Below are positions 35,987 through 44,490 of a DNA stretch of 64,000 nucleotides, piece after piece. The first letter of the stretch is position 1; the number at the start of each line of letters is the position of its first letter. Source of the stretch: Candidatus Zixiibacteriota bacterium. Lineage in GTDB: Bacteria; Zixibacteria; MSB-5A5; WJJR01; JAJRUJ01. The position numbers were made by a program, and so were the translations under genes. The notes under the pieces were generated by a model. The model saw only the letters and a list, made by a program, of their open reading frames with translations. It made no database searches and had not been told where the DNA came from. The stretch is from contig JAJRUJ010000068.1 of NCBI GenBank assembly GCA_024277855.1, positions 1-64,000 of the forward strand, in the 5' to 3' direction.

Positions 35987-38745
35987 TATTCCATGCACGG
36001 ATTGCACGGGCCGTCACCGATGGATTTATAAACATAGTTGACATACATCACGACATCGACCGGGTTTCTCTGACCATCGCAATTCCAGTCGCCGTTAATG
36101 CCCGGACAGGTGGGAATCTCGACAATCGCTTCGCATTGTCCCTTGTATACGCAGTTGACAATATAGACAACGTCCACCGGATTGATGGCGCAATCCCCGT
36201 TGAGATCGCAAAAGCAGGTGCAATCACACGGTCCGATTGTGATAACTCCCGGCTTGAAGGTGACTTCACCCGTACCCCTTGGCCCGTGATCGGTGCCGTC
36301 AGGTTCGATCATAAATATGGTGGTGATTTCGGTGGTGGCGCAGGCCGTATCGAAGACAAATCGTCCCTCGACTTCCGTGACGCCGAATTCCAGAGTCACG
36401 CATACTCTGCCATCGGGTTCAGCAGGCGTCGAATTTGAGAGACTTGCCGCTTGAATAACAAAATTGTCGGGGGATACACCGTCATAGAGATTTTCCGGTG
36501 TTTCGCAACCCTCGACGGGTCTGACGGCTTGCATCAAATCGGCCCAGCCGGGATTGGACCAGTTCCAGGTCACGCCATTGGCGGGAAGCCGCAGGAGGTT
36601 TGTGCTGTCGTATGGCAATGGGGGAGTCCAGAACGATCCGGCGTCAAGTTCCCTGACGACCAGCGGAACAGCAATAGTATTCAAGTCCGCCGCCCAGTAG
36701 AACGTGAAATCCACTGTCACATCCGGGCAACCCGCATAAACATCTTTGGTCTCTACCTCAACGCGCCAATCATTGATTTGACAAACATCACCGATACCAT
36801 CACTGTCGCTGTCTCCTTGTGTGGGATTCCACGTGTCGGGGCAGTTGTCGCAGAGGTCGCCGACATAATCAATGTCAATGTCTGCCTGGTCCTCATTACT
36901 TATGTCAGGACAGTTATCGCAGAGATCACCCAGAGCATCTTCATCGGAATTTTGCTGGTCCGCATTCGGGACTGTCGGGCAATTGTCGCAGACATCGCCG
37001 ATATTGTCGTCGTCGCCATCTTCCTGCTCCAGATTATAATCATTCGGGCAGTTGTCGCAGAGGTCACCAATATTGTCATCGTCGGCGTCAGCTTGATCCT
37101 CGTTAGCGTATTCGGGGCAATTATCGCAAGCATCACCATAGCTATCAGCGTCTGAATTAACTTGGTCCGCATTCGGGACTGTCGGGCAATTATCGCAGGC
37201 ATCGCCGATATTGTCGCTGTCACCATCTTCCTGCTCCGGATTATAATCGTTCGGGCAGTTGTCGCAAACATCGCCAAAGGTGTCCCCGTCACTGTCGATT
37301 TGATCAGGATTATAAACATCGGGACAATTGTCACATTGCGAGAATATATCGTCCCCGTCATGGTCAGCCACAGAAAGAACATACGCTCGCCCGGCATCGG
37401 CACCACCAGCGTCGTTTAAGCGCGCGCCTATTATCGCATCTTGAATGCCATCCCCATCTACGTCTCCGGCTCCGGATAACGCAAAACTGAATTCATCTCC
37501 CGAGGCTTCACCGGCAAAAATATAATCGGCGTCCGCCGCCAGAACATTGATCGGAAATGGGCCAATTCCACCCCTGAATATATAGGCCCGTCCGATATTC
37601 GATCCTCCGACATCGCTCAAATAACCGCCAACGAGCATGTCAGAATATCCATCCCCGTCGACGTCTCCGAGTTCAGATGCAAGGTCCGGGCCTGCAAAAC
37701 GATCGCCAGTGTTTTCCCCAGTGAAGGTATACATCAATGCCCCGTCCTGGCCTGAGTACACATACGCGCGTCCCGTCGAGCTTGTATAGAGGTCGGCTCC
37801 CACGATGACATCGACAAAGCCATCGCCATTGACGTCCCCCGTGCCACAGACAGATATACCGAAGTGGTCGTTCGCATTTTCCCCGTAGAAAACAAACAGG
37901 GTATCTGTGGTATGGGGAGAGATCACATAGGCAGCTCCGGCATTATTCCCGCTGGCATCATCTCCTTGTTCGCCTACGATGATGTCGTCAAATCCATCTT
38001 TATCTATATCACCCACTTTTTTGACCGGATATCCGAATCTTCCATCGTCATCATCACCGGTAAAGATGTAATCAGCATTTCCCGCGTTGATGGTCATCGG
38101 GAAAGGTCCATATGTTCCGAGGAATACATACACCCGTCCAGCATTATTTCCACCAAGGTCGTTTTCCGATGCTCCGACGACAATATCAGACAAACCGTCA
38201 TTATTCACATCGCCCGCGCCAGAGACAGATGTGCCAAACCAGTCGCCAGCCGTCTCGCCGGTAAGAATGATATCTGCATCAGCGGCATTAATGCTGATAG
38301 GAAAAGGTCCGGATCTTCCCAAAAAGATATAGACACGCCCGTCGTTGTTGAATAACGCAGAGACAACAAAATCCACGCGGCCATCGTTGTTTACGTCACC
38401 GGCCCCGGTCGCATGCATGCCGAAAAGATCTCCGACTGCTTCCCCGGTAAATGTGTAAAGGAGCTGACCATTTTGTCCGGAATAAATATATGCCAACCCT
38501 GCGTCATTCCCCGCTATGTCACTATATGGTGCACCGATGATGACGTCCGCATAGCCGTCTCCATTCACATCTCCAACTCCCGATACTGACTCAGCAAATT
38601 TATCTCCTGCAACAGGACCGGTAAAAACATGGATAAGTGAGCAGTTCATCTCTGTCGCTTGTACTGGCCATGGGGCGAGATAAAAGATGATCATAGTCAC
38701 TGCTAAGACGGTCAGAACGAGAGGTGTGCATTTGCAATTCTTCAT
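35986..38745 (-). CDS. Secreted FG-GAP, thrombospondin type 3 and dockerin protein
   Basis: A 919-residue exported protein. The start is the ATG before KNCKCTPLVLTV, with AAGGAG 6 nt upstream, rather than the track's earlier start. A signal helix (VLTVLAVTMIIFYLAPWPVQA) is followed by about seven FG-GAP propeller units (SVSGVGDVNGDGYADVIIGA), eight thrombospondin type 3 repeats (CDNCP...), a beta domain and two dockerin repeats (AINPVDVVYIVNCVYKGQ, RNPVDVVMYVNYVYKS). Many Asp-rich loops imply heavy Ca2+ binding. It ends CNPCME*, like the other dockerin proteins here, so the stop looks genuine. It is likely a long surface protein for adhesion or substrate binding. Confidence 0.88.
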   Translation of the reverse strand: MKNCKCTPLVLTVLAVTMIIFYLAPWPVQATEMNCSLIHVFTGPVAGDKFAESVSGVGDVNGDGYADVIIGAPYSDIAGNDAGLAYIYSGQNGQLLYTFTGEAVGDLFGMHATGAGDVNNDGRVDFVVSALFNNDGRVYIFLGRSGPFPISINAADADIILTGETAGDWFGTSVSGAGDVNNDGLSDIVVGASENDLGGNNAGRVYVFLGTYGPFPMTINAGNADYIFTGDDDDGRFGYPVKKVGDIDKDGFDDIIVGEQGDDASGNNAGAAYVISPHTTDTLFVFYGENANDHFGISVCGTGDVNGDGFVDVIVGADLYTSSTGRAYVYSGQDGALMYTFTGENTGDRFAGPDLASELGDVDGDGYSDMLVGGYLSDVGGSNIGRAYIFRGGIGPFPINVLAADADYIFAGEASGDEFSFALSGAGDVDGDGIQDAIIGARLNDAGGADAGRAYVLSVADHDGDDIFSQCDNCPDVYNPDQIDSDGDTFGDVCDNCPNDYNPEQEDGDSDNIGDACDNCPTVPNADQVNSDADSYGDACDNCPEYANEDQADADDDNIGDLCDNCPNDYNLEQEDGDDDNIGDVCDNCPTVPNADQQNSDEDALGDLCDNCPDISNEDQADIDIDYVGDLCDNCPDTWNPTQGDSDSDGIGDVCQINDWRVEVETKDVYAGCPDVTVDFTFYWAADLNTIAVPLVVRELDAGSFWTPPLPYDSTNLLRLPANGVTWNWSNPGWADLMQAVRPVEGCETPENLYDGVSPDNFVIQAASLSNSTPAEPDGRVCVTLEFGVTEVEGRFVFDTACATTEITTIFMIEPDGTDHGPRGTGEVTFKPGVITIGPCDCTCFCDLNGDCAINPVDVVYIVNCVYKGQCEAIVEIPTCPGINGDWNCDGQRNPVDVVMYVNYVYKSIGDGPCNPCME
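36784..37335 (-). repeat. Eight thrombospondin type 3 repeats with a three-unit super-repeat
   Basis: Eight tandem units of 23 codons, each CDNCP...NxxQxDxDxDxxGDx, lie inside the dockerin protein. Units 2-4 and 5-7 resemble each other in the same order (NDYN, TVPN, then an NEDQ unit), showing a 69-codon super-repeat that duplicated as a block. The DNA of paired units is similar enough to invite unequal recombination. Confidence 0.8.
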
Positions 38746-38921
38746 TTTATACTCCTTTTTGAATGGGATCCATAACAGCTTCAAAGCATAAAGATGATTC
38801 TGCAACACTCGGCTACTCCTCGCATCTGTGACATCCCTGCTGATTTATAAGCAAGGATGTCTGATTATTGAGATCGTCTATAGGAGAATAGCTACCGAAA
38901 AGTCGGTTTGTAGAAAATAAA

Positions 38922-41213
38922 TTAGGAAGATTCGCGAAGCATTGCTTCAGATATCCACGCGCCATTTATCCAGTATTTTACAGAATCTCGAAGCGTATCG
39001 GTATATTGTTGCCATTCGACGGGTTCTAGTTTCCCGTCAGCGACTAGAAAATTGCGGACTTGGCAGAAATTGTCGGTTAATTTGACATCCATTACCCGTA
39101 AATTTGCGCCCAGACGATAGATGACTTCAGCCTGATCCTTACCCATCGATTCAAACGTCTCGATACAGAGGACGGAGTCGCTTTCGAGGCGAATCATCCA
39201 GGGTGTATTATACAATCTCTGTAAGGACTTACAAACGTCAGTCGAAGGAAAAAGGATATAATATTTCTGGTTGCCCTTTGTCACCCATGATAGATCATAA
39301 TTTTCTGATTGATAAGGAGGAGAGACCCCGTAGCTCGAATCGGGCGTCAATGCAAATAGACAAGTCGCACCTTCTTTATTATTCACTCCCGCGAACACAA
39401 AACCAAAGACATCCGATGCCAACCATACATTTTCTTTTGCGGAGGCACCACCGGCATTAATATACCAGCCAACTTCAGCCCCTTCTGAGTTCAAAATGCG
39501 GATGTGTGTCCGGGACGGATATGATGCGGTGGCCGTCGTAACAATATATGTGGAACCATTCACATCGGTGAAATTAACCACTCCCGGTGAATAGATTTGT
39601 TCGTCGGTGCTATCACCCGGATACTTACCGTATATCGTGGAGCTTTGACTGACTTTCAGTCGGCCTTGATGATCATACACGAACAACCTTACGTTGTCTG
39701 TACAGATATCCTCAAATCTCGGGAGTATTGCTATTTCGTTTTTCCCGTCGCCATCAAGATCACCAATCCGCCATTGGGTTTCGGGCCTTAAATTGGAGCA
39801 ACCATAGTCTATATCCCAGAGACTGACGGAATCGGCATTTGCTACGGTAAATCCAGTATTTGATACCTGTACGTAAGCCGGATTATGATCAAACCAGGGA
39901 TCAAAAATCTTTGGGAATAATATGGCGAGGAACACCCACAAAAGAGCGGCAAGTAACGGGATCTGTATCTTTGCCGCCCGGCTGTATTTAACGGCCTTGC
40001 GCGTTAAAAAAGCACCCAGGCAAACTTTTTCCGACCGGACGATGTTGTGGTTCTCAATCACATCAGCAAACCGCCTATGACCGATGAGAATCAAATTGCG
40101 GCACGGATATTGTTGAGCAAGTGGTTCCAGATATATGCCGGCGTCAGGAAGACACTCCTCCGCCAGAACCAGGTATTTCAACGGCGAGAAAAATGCTCGG
40201 TGAATCTTTGCTGGCAGCGTGTCTTGGTTTACCGGCAACAGGGTGCCCTGTTCGTCAATTCCCCCGGTGAACCCCACCTCGCCGGCGATAAACCGCTCCT
40301 GACGCATGATTTCCAGTTTGAGTAGTTGCGTGTATGTAATTAACGCGGCCGCAAGGCCGATTGAATCTCCGGTGAATGTCTGCTTGCTGTCGGCAATTGA
40401 GAAACGGGCATCATATTGCGCATGATGATTACCTGCACGAGTTCTCGCCCGGAGTTCTTTCACCGCCGCAAGCGAATGGTAGACGACACCGATAAACTTG
40501 TCGTCCGGTGTCTTGATCTGATTGTCAAACGTCACCGTATCGGCGATATTGTCGGTACCCGATTTTCGCTTGCTCGATTCCACCGTGCCGCGCAATTGAC
40601 GGAGTCGGCCGCGATTGTCGGACGTCGACTGATTTTGCTCCACGAACAAACACCAGGCGCGGTCATTATTGACACAAGATCGTTCCGCTCCCCAGCGATC
40701 ACGGACCTCCGTCAGTATTTCGGCGATATCTGGGTGTTTATCGTGAAGTCGGTCTATGAAGAGGTCCAGGGCGTCAAACGCATCAAGGTCTTGTAACTCA
40801 CCAAGAATATCAGGGTCTATCGGATCCCCCCGGACCAATTCCCATGCCTTTTTGAAATCTCCGAGATAGCAGTGCATTGTAATCAGGCGGTATGTCAGCA
40901 AGCGGCCCGATTGTTCCAGCCGCTCGTTTGTCTGATCAGTTGTCAAATGTTCTTTCAGTCGGCCGTGGATTGCCCTGGCTTCGGTAAGCTCATCAATGGT
41001 CAGATCGAAGAGCACCTGCTCATTTATCAACCGCAGGAAAACAAGGCAGTACTCATCAAGATATGTCCGGTAAGATTCCTTTGCCGCAACGGACTGCATC
41101 TGTGGCCAGAACGCAATCAGACGCAATAGCTGCGAATCAGCGACCGACTGAGCGGCCGACTCTGATTTGAGCCGGGCGAAATCCTTGGCGAACTGTACCG
41201 CACCGGGACTCAT
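38922..41213 (-). CDS. Membrane-bound Lon-like (S16) protease-domain protein with extracytoplasmic FG-GAP region
   Basis: A 763-residue protein. Residues 1-190 are helical with no clear TPR or AAA+ ATPase. Residues 225-380 look like a Lon proteolytic domain: Ser in FTGDSIGLAAALITY (about S284), the FTGGIDEQGTLLPV strand, and Lys in LPAKIHRA (about K336) with YLVLAEE after it. A transmembrane helix (IQIPLLAALLWVFLAILFP, about 415) divides it from the C-terminal part, which carries an FG-GAP-like unit (RIGDLDGDGKNEIAIL). So the protease domain should face the cytoplasm. Lon domains without ATPase exist but are rare in this layout. The start overlaps the anti-sigma-like gene by 4 nt. Confidence 0.75.
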   Translation of the reverse strand: MSPGAVQFAKDFARLKSESAAQSVADSQLLRLIAFWPQMQSVAAKESYRTYLDEYCLVFLRLINEQVLFDLTIDELTEARAIHGRLKEHLTTDQTNERLEQSGRLLTYRLITMHCYLGDFKKAWELVRGDPIDPDILGELQDLDAFDALDLFIDRLHDKHPDIAEILTEVRDRWGAERSCVNNDRAWCLFVEQNQSTSDNRGRLRQLRGTVESSKRKSGTDNIADTVTFDNQIKTPDDKFIGVVYHSLAAVKELRARTRAGNHHAQYDARFSIADSKQTFTGDSIGLAAALITYTQLLKLEIMRQERFIAGEVGFTGGIDEQGTLLPVNQDTLPAKIHRAFFSPLKYLVLAEECLPDAGIYLEPLAQQYPCRNLILIGHRRFADVIENHNIVRSEKVCLGAFLTRKAVKYSRAAKIQIPLLAALLWVFLAILFPKIFDPWFDHNPAYVQVSNTGFTVANADSVSLWDIDYGCSNLRPETQWRIGDLDGDGKNEIAILPRFEDICTDNVRLFVYDHQGRLKVSQSSTIYGKYPGDSTDEQIYSPGVVNFTDVNGSTYIVTTATASYPSRTHIRILNSEGAEVGWYINAGGASAKENVWLASDVFGFVFAGVNNKEGATCLFALTPDSSYGVSPPYQSENYDLSWVTKGNQKYYILFPSTDVCKSLQRLYNTPWMIRLESDSVLCIETFESMGKDQAEVIYRLGANLRVMDVKLTDNFCQVRNFLVADGKLEPVEWQQYTDTLRDSVKYWINGAWISEAMLRESS

Positions 41214-42067
41214 CGACGGAAAATCCTGATTTTGAGTTCATGATCCGGAGTGGCGAGATCAAACGTCACGGTATCGCCCGGTCCGACATCCGCAAGCTCA
41301 TTGCCGGCGGGCTGGATGATCGCAATTCTGACCCGTCCAAAATCACTCTGCCCGTCCAGAGCGAGAATCTGGAGACTGATTTGTTTCCCGACAGTTTTCC
41401 CCTCGAACCGTATCCGGATACGGTCTTTGTTTGCCGATTCCAGCGTGGTCTCGTCGGCGTATTCAGTGTGCTCGGGGTCGTAGACCAGCGGTTGAAGCGA
41501 AAATACCGCGTCCGGCATCTTGATCTGCCATTTCGCCTGCCGATAATCATCGACCGGGCGGTCTGCCAAAATCGCCCGACCATGATCATCGGTGAGATAT
41601 TCTGCTCCCGACTCGGGTAGTTGCAGTAAGACACCCGCAACGAGGGCCGGATCATCGCTGATTAATTGCAACTGGTCCCGGTTTTCGGCGGCCGAGTGGG
41701 TAATTCGCAGGACAACATCGGGATTTTCGGAATACAGGGTGGCTACCTCTTCCGGGTCGTCTAATCGCCTGTTGGCGCCGTCGGCCGCAAGAAGAACTTT
41801 CCGGTCGGTTCCCGGTTGGATTAACGGGGCAAGATCGATTACCGCTCCTCGGAGCGCGTCTTGGTACAACCGATCGGCCAACTGTTGGGCGACCGCTGAA
41901 TTTTCGATCCCCGGTGATGTCTTCATCGCCTTGAGGTAGGCCTGATAGTCATTTACGTGCTCCCGACACAGTTCGCACTCATCCAGATGACGCCGAATCT
42001 TCTCGGCAGTGACCGTGTCGAGTCGGTTTTCGGAATATTTCCGCAATTCGTCTGTTAGCGGATGCAC
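41210..42067 (-). CDS. Zinc-finger anti-sigma-like protein
   Basis: A 285-residue protein starting with a zf-HC2 motif (IRRHLDECELCREHVNDYQ, HxxxCxxC), the hallmark of ZAS anti-sigma factors. The remaining 190 residues are beta-rich with no membrane helix (VTFDLATPDHELKIRIFRR at the end). Such proteins bind a partner sigma factor and release it on a signal. It overlaps the Lon-like protease gene by 4 nt (ATGA) and lies 21 nt after the regulator gene. The same arrangement, with a degenerate finger, is seen at 8893-9495. Confidence 0.75.
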   Translation of the reverse strand: MHPLTDELRKYSENRLDTVTAEKIRRHLDECELCREHVNDYQAYLKAMKTSPGIENSAVAQQLADRLYQDALRGAVIDLAPLIQPGTDRKVLLAADGANRRLDDPEEVATLYSENPDVVLRITHSAAENRDQLQLISDDPALVAGVLLQLPESGAEYLTDDHGRAILADRPVDDYRQAKWQIKMPDAVFSLQPLVYDPEHTEYADETTLESANKDRIRIRFEGKTVGKQISLQILALDGQSDFGRVRIAIIQPAGNELADVGPGDTVTFDLATPDHELKIRIFRR

Positions 42068-42088
42068 AATCCACCCCTTTTGATCATA

Positions 42089-43186
42089 CTACTCATCATT
42101 AGGTAGCGACCAGAAACCGAACTTGTCGGCTTTTTTTGCCCGGTGTTGGAAATCCTCAACCGCCTTGTGTATAGTTGTTTCAAAGATATGCTTGTACCCA
42201 TCCAGATATCGGGGATGTTCACTTTTGGGCATCACCTCGCGGAAATATGCCGGGAGGAGGTCCACTCCCCGCGAATAGAGCAAATCCAGCAAATATCGAT
42301 CAACCGCCTGACGGAAACAAATGCCATGATCGGGCGTGATTTTTTCTTTTTCTACAAACCCGGCCAATACCGTTTTCGATATCCAGTTTAAGGTTTCATC
42401 TTTGGCTTTGAGCAGTGTTTTCTCTTTGATTTCCCAGTCGGCCAGATTGGGGGGAAAGGCCCAGATGCTGTTGTCCAGCACATGACGGGAATTAACTACA
42501 ATAACCGCACGGATTAGCTCATGTTTGATCAGCGCATTCCTGACACTGGTGTATTTATTCAGCCAGTCGAATATCCCGTAACACCATTCTGTGTATTTTA
42601 TGTTATCGAGATAGGCTCGGTCGACAATTTCGAGTAACTGGTCACGTTCGATGAACGGGCGATTTGGTCGTAACTGAGATTCATATTTGTGCAGGCAGAA
42701 AATTGCCGTCCGGTCGTCAGTCGAGGAAAGTCGTACGTAATTATGGCCGTTAAGGATATCGCGAAACCTGCGTTTGAGTTTCTCAACCTGAGGATCGGCT
42801 TTGGCACGAATCCGACTCAACTCCTGGCGGATATAGCCAAACAATAACGAGCAATAGCTATCACAAGCCTCAGCCGGTTTCCGGGAATCGATATCATCGC
42901 CGTATTTCTGCCGGAAGTAGCGGAAAATAATCACGAACGGTTTATTTGGTTCACTCCTGAGGAAGCTGCCCAGAATATCCAGCGCCAAATCGTCAAGAGC
43001 CTGCTTTATATTTGACTGCTCAACCAGAGGCAGAGTGTGTCCAAGTGCCCGCAGGTATCGCAGAAAGCCCGTGGTAAACTGGCGAGTCAATTTGAAGAAC
43101 GCATCGAAATGCGCACGATCCTGCGGGCACGCAAGGAAATCCTTGATGATTTGGCCGCACTGATGGCTATCCACGATCCCCGCCAT
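42089..43186 (-). CDS. Unrecognised protein at the regulator position of the Lon-like module
   Basis: A 365-residue soluble protein of no family I can name. It is helical and charged, with segments such as FTTGFLRYLRALGHTLPLVE and ALDDLALDILGSFLRSEP near the N-terminus that distantly recall sigma region 2, but no region 4 helix-turn-helix is obvious. A Cys-poor middle (residues 140-260) and C-terminus (HIFETTIHKAVEDFQHRAKK) give no motif. Its position as the first gene before a zinc-finger anti-sigma protein suggests a divergent sigma factor or other sensor-regulator. The ribosome binding site is weak. Confidence 0.55.
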   Translation of the reverse strand: MAGIVDSHQCGQIIKDFLACPQDRAHFDAFFKLTRQFTTGFLRYLRALGHTLPLVEQSNIKQALDDLALDILGSFLRSEPNKPFVIIFRYFRQKYGDDIDSRKPAEACDSYCSLLFGYIRQELSRIRAKADPQVEKLKRRFRDILNGHNYVRLSSTDDRTAIFCLHKYESQLRPNRPFIERDQLLEIVDRAYLDNIKYTEWCYGIFDWLNKYTSVRNALIKHELIRAVIVVNSRHVLDNSIWAFPPNLADWEIKEKTLLKAKDETLNWISKTVLAGFVEKEKITPDHGICFRQAVDRYLLDLLYSRGVDLLPAYFREVMPKSEHPRYLDGYKHIFETTIHKAVEDFQHRAKKADKFGFWSLPNDE

Positions 43187-43530
43187 TGCCAGCGTAGTTT
43201 TATCCAGTCTTGGTTATTTGAAGATATGAAATTTTTATGCTGGATCAAACCAATAGTTGGTCGTTACAAGCGACAACAGGCATTACTTGTTATCTCCTTT
43301 GCATAATGCGTGTTATGCGAAACGGTCGGTCAATATGATGGCTCGGTCAGACTGGTTGGGGAGAAGGTTGTTCAGGTTTCTTTCTATCGGTTATCACAAA
43401 TCATTCTGCTTATTAGGCCGTGCTTGCTTTCGGGTTTCTTTTCCGGGGAAGGGAAACCCCGCATCCCTGCAAATCCTGTTTGTAGACGAAGGAGTGATTC
43501 AGGATCGAGGCGCATGTATCACCGCGCGCT
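43187..43530. other. Intergenic region before the Lon-like module
   Basis: It should hold the promoter of the leftward Lon-like module. On the minus strand AAGGAG is followed by a 12-codon ORF (MPVVACNDQLLV, 43245-43283), and just upstream lies a perfect palindrome GCATAATGCGTGTTATGC (43301-43318). An imperfect inverted repeat (43432-43459) follows the GH130 gene and lacks a T-tract. Nothing else is evident. Confidence 0.45.
43301..43318. promoter_or_regulatory. Candidate operator palindrome of the Lon-like module
   Basis: GCATAA and TTATGC arms of 6 bp flank TGCGTG, directly upstream of a short ORF with AAGGAG and about 115 bp before the regulator's ATG. It may be the autoregulatory site of this module. 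Confidence 0.35.
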
Positions 43531-44490
43531 TTATTGCGTCCCGGTACTTCCGGGCAGTGGCGGACGGGGCCGCCGCAGACATACGTCCACAAGTTCATTA
43601 ATATCTGCGGTGCCGGCGCACATCACGGTATCCGCTCCGCCCCAGTAGATTTTCACCGTTCCATCCGCTTCAGGAACCGCGCCGCAGCAAAACACCACGT
43701 TGGGCACATAGCCGGAACGTTCCCACGGTGACTCCGGTTCGATGATCCACTCATCGGCTACCGCCACGATCCTCGCGGGGTCATCGAGTGCGTGGAGAGC
43801 GGCACCGAGCCGGTAGACAGCACCGTTCATTGTCTGGAAGACGCCATGAAAGATGTGCAGCCAGCCTTGGTCGGTAGCAAATGGTGTGGCGCCGGGACCG
43901 ATCTTGAGTTCGTCCCAGTGGTATGGCATGGGTGCCATCAGCCGTCTCGATTCACCCCAGTGGATGAGGTCGGAAGAATAGGAAATCCAGATAGACCAGG
44001 GGTCAATGCCCGTGTGTGGTCGATCCAGACGCGCATATCGGCCGTCAAAGCGCTGGGCGAAGAGGACGACGTTGCGGTGATCCGCCTGGGTGATCAGGGC
44101 GATACGTTCGACGTGTTGAAAATCTTCCGTCCGGGCCAGCGCAATGCGTACACCGTGTGCCGAATAGGCGCTGTAAGTGATGTAGTAGATCCCATCAATC
44201 AGGCAGATGCGGGGGTCCTCCACTCCAAAGGCCTCGTATTCAGCGAACAGGCCGTCGGCAGCGGGTATCAGCCAGGGATCGGGTCGAACCGTGAAGTGGA
44301 ATCCATCGCCGCTTTCGGCCAGGCCAATGACCGAACGGCCGTTACGCAAATGGGCGCGAAAGAGCATCACGTAGCGGTCGTTATAGCGCGTCACGGCCGC
44401 ATTGTGTACGGTGGCCACCGCGTAGGGCACGTCATCCGGCGTCAGGATCGGATTGTGCTCGTGACGGTGGATAAGACTATAACCGGCCAT
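43531..44490 (-). CDS. GH130 family mannoside phosphorylase or hydrolase
   Basis: A 319-residue enzyme of the five-bladed GH130 fold. The start is the ATG before AGYSLIHRHEHNPIL, with GGAGG 6 nt upstream. The track extends it 115 residues into another frame. Typical landmarks are HNPILTPDDVP, the catalytic Asp in AFGVEDPRIC and YNDRYVMLFRA. GH130 enzymes phosphorolyse or hydrolyse beta-1,4- or beta-1,2-mannosides, and the exact linkage is not visible. It overlaps the GT4-cupin gene by 14 nt, and it is the last gene of a leftward cluster with a second GH130. Confidence 0.88.
   Translation of the reverse strand: MAGYSLIHRHEHNPILTPDDVPYAVATVHNAAVTRYNDRYVMLFRAHLRNGRSVIGLAESGDGFHFTVRPDPWLIPAADGLFAEYEAFGVEDPRICLIDGIYYITYSAYSAHGVRIALARTEDFQHVERIALITQADHRNVVLFAQRFDGRYARLDRPHTGIDPWSIWISYSSDLIHWGESRRLMAPMPYHWDELKIGPGATPFATDQGWLHIFHGVFQTMNGAVYRLGAALHALDDPARIVAVADEWIIEPESPWERSGYVPNVVFCCGAVPEADGTVKIYWGGADTVMCAGTADINELVDVCLRRPRPPLPGSTGTQ

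Noticed and set aside
36784-37335. Regular repeats that could be mistaken for a CRISPR array.
   Set aside because: The period is 69 nt and in frame with the CDNCP thrombospondin unit, so it is protein-coding.
38797-38810. A 14-bp match, TGATTCTGCAACAC, shared with about 55835.
   Set aside because: A match of this length between two sites is expected by chance several times in a 64-kb window, and neither site fits a sigma54 -24/-12 layout.
43432-43459. Inverted repeat GGGTTTC...GAAACCC after the GH130 gene.
   Set aside because: Mismatched inner arms and no T-tract on either strand, so not a convincing terminator.
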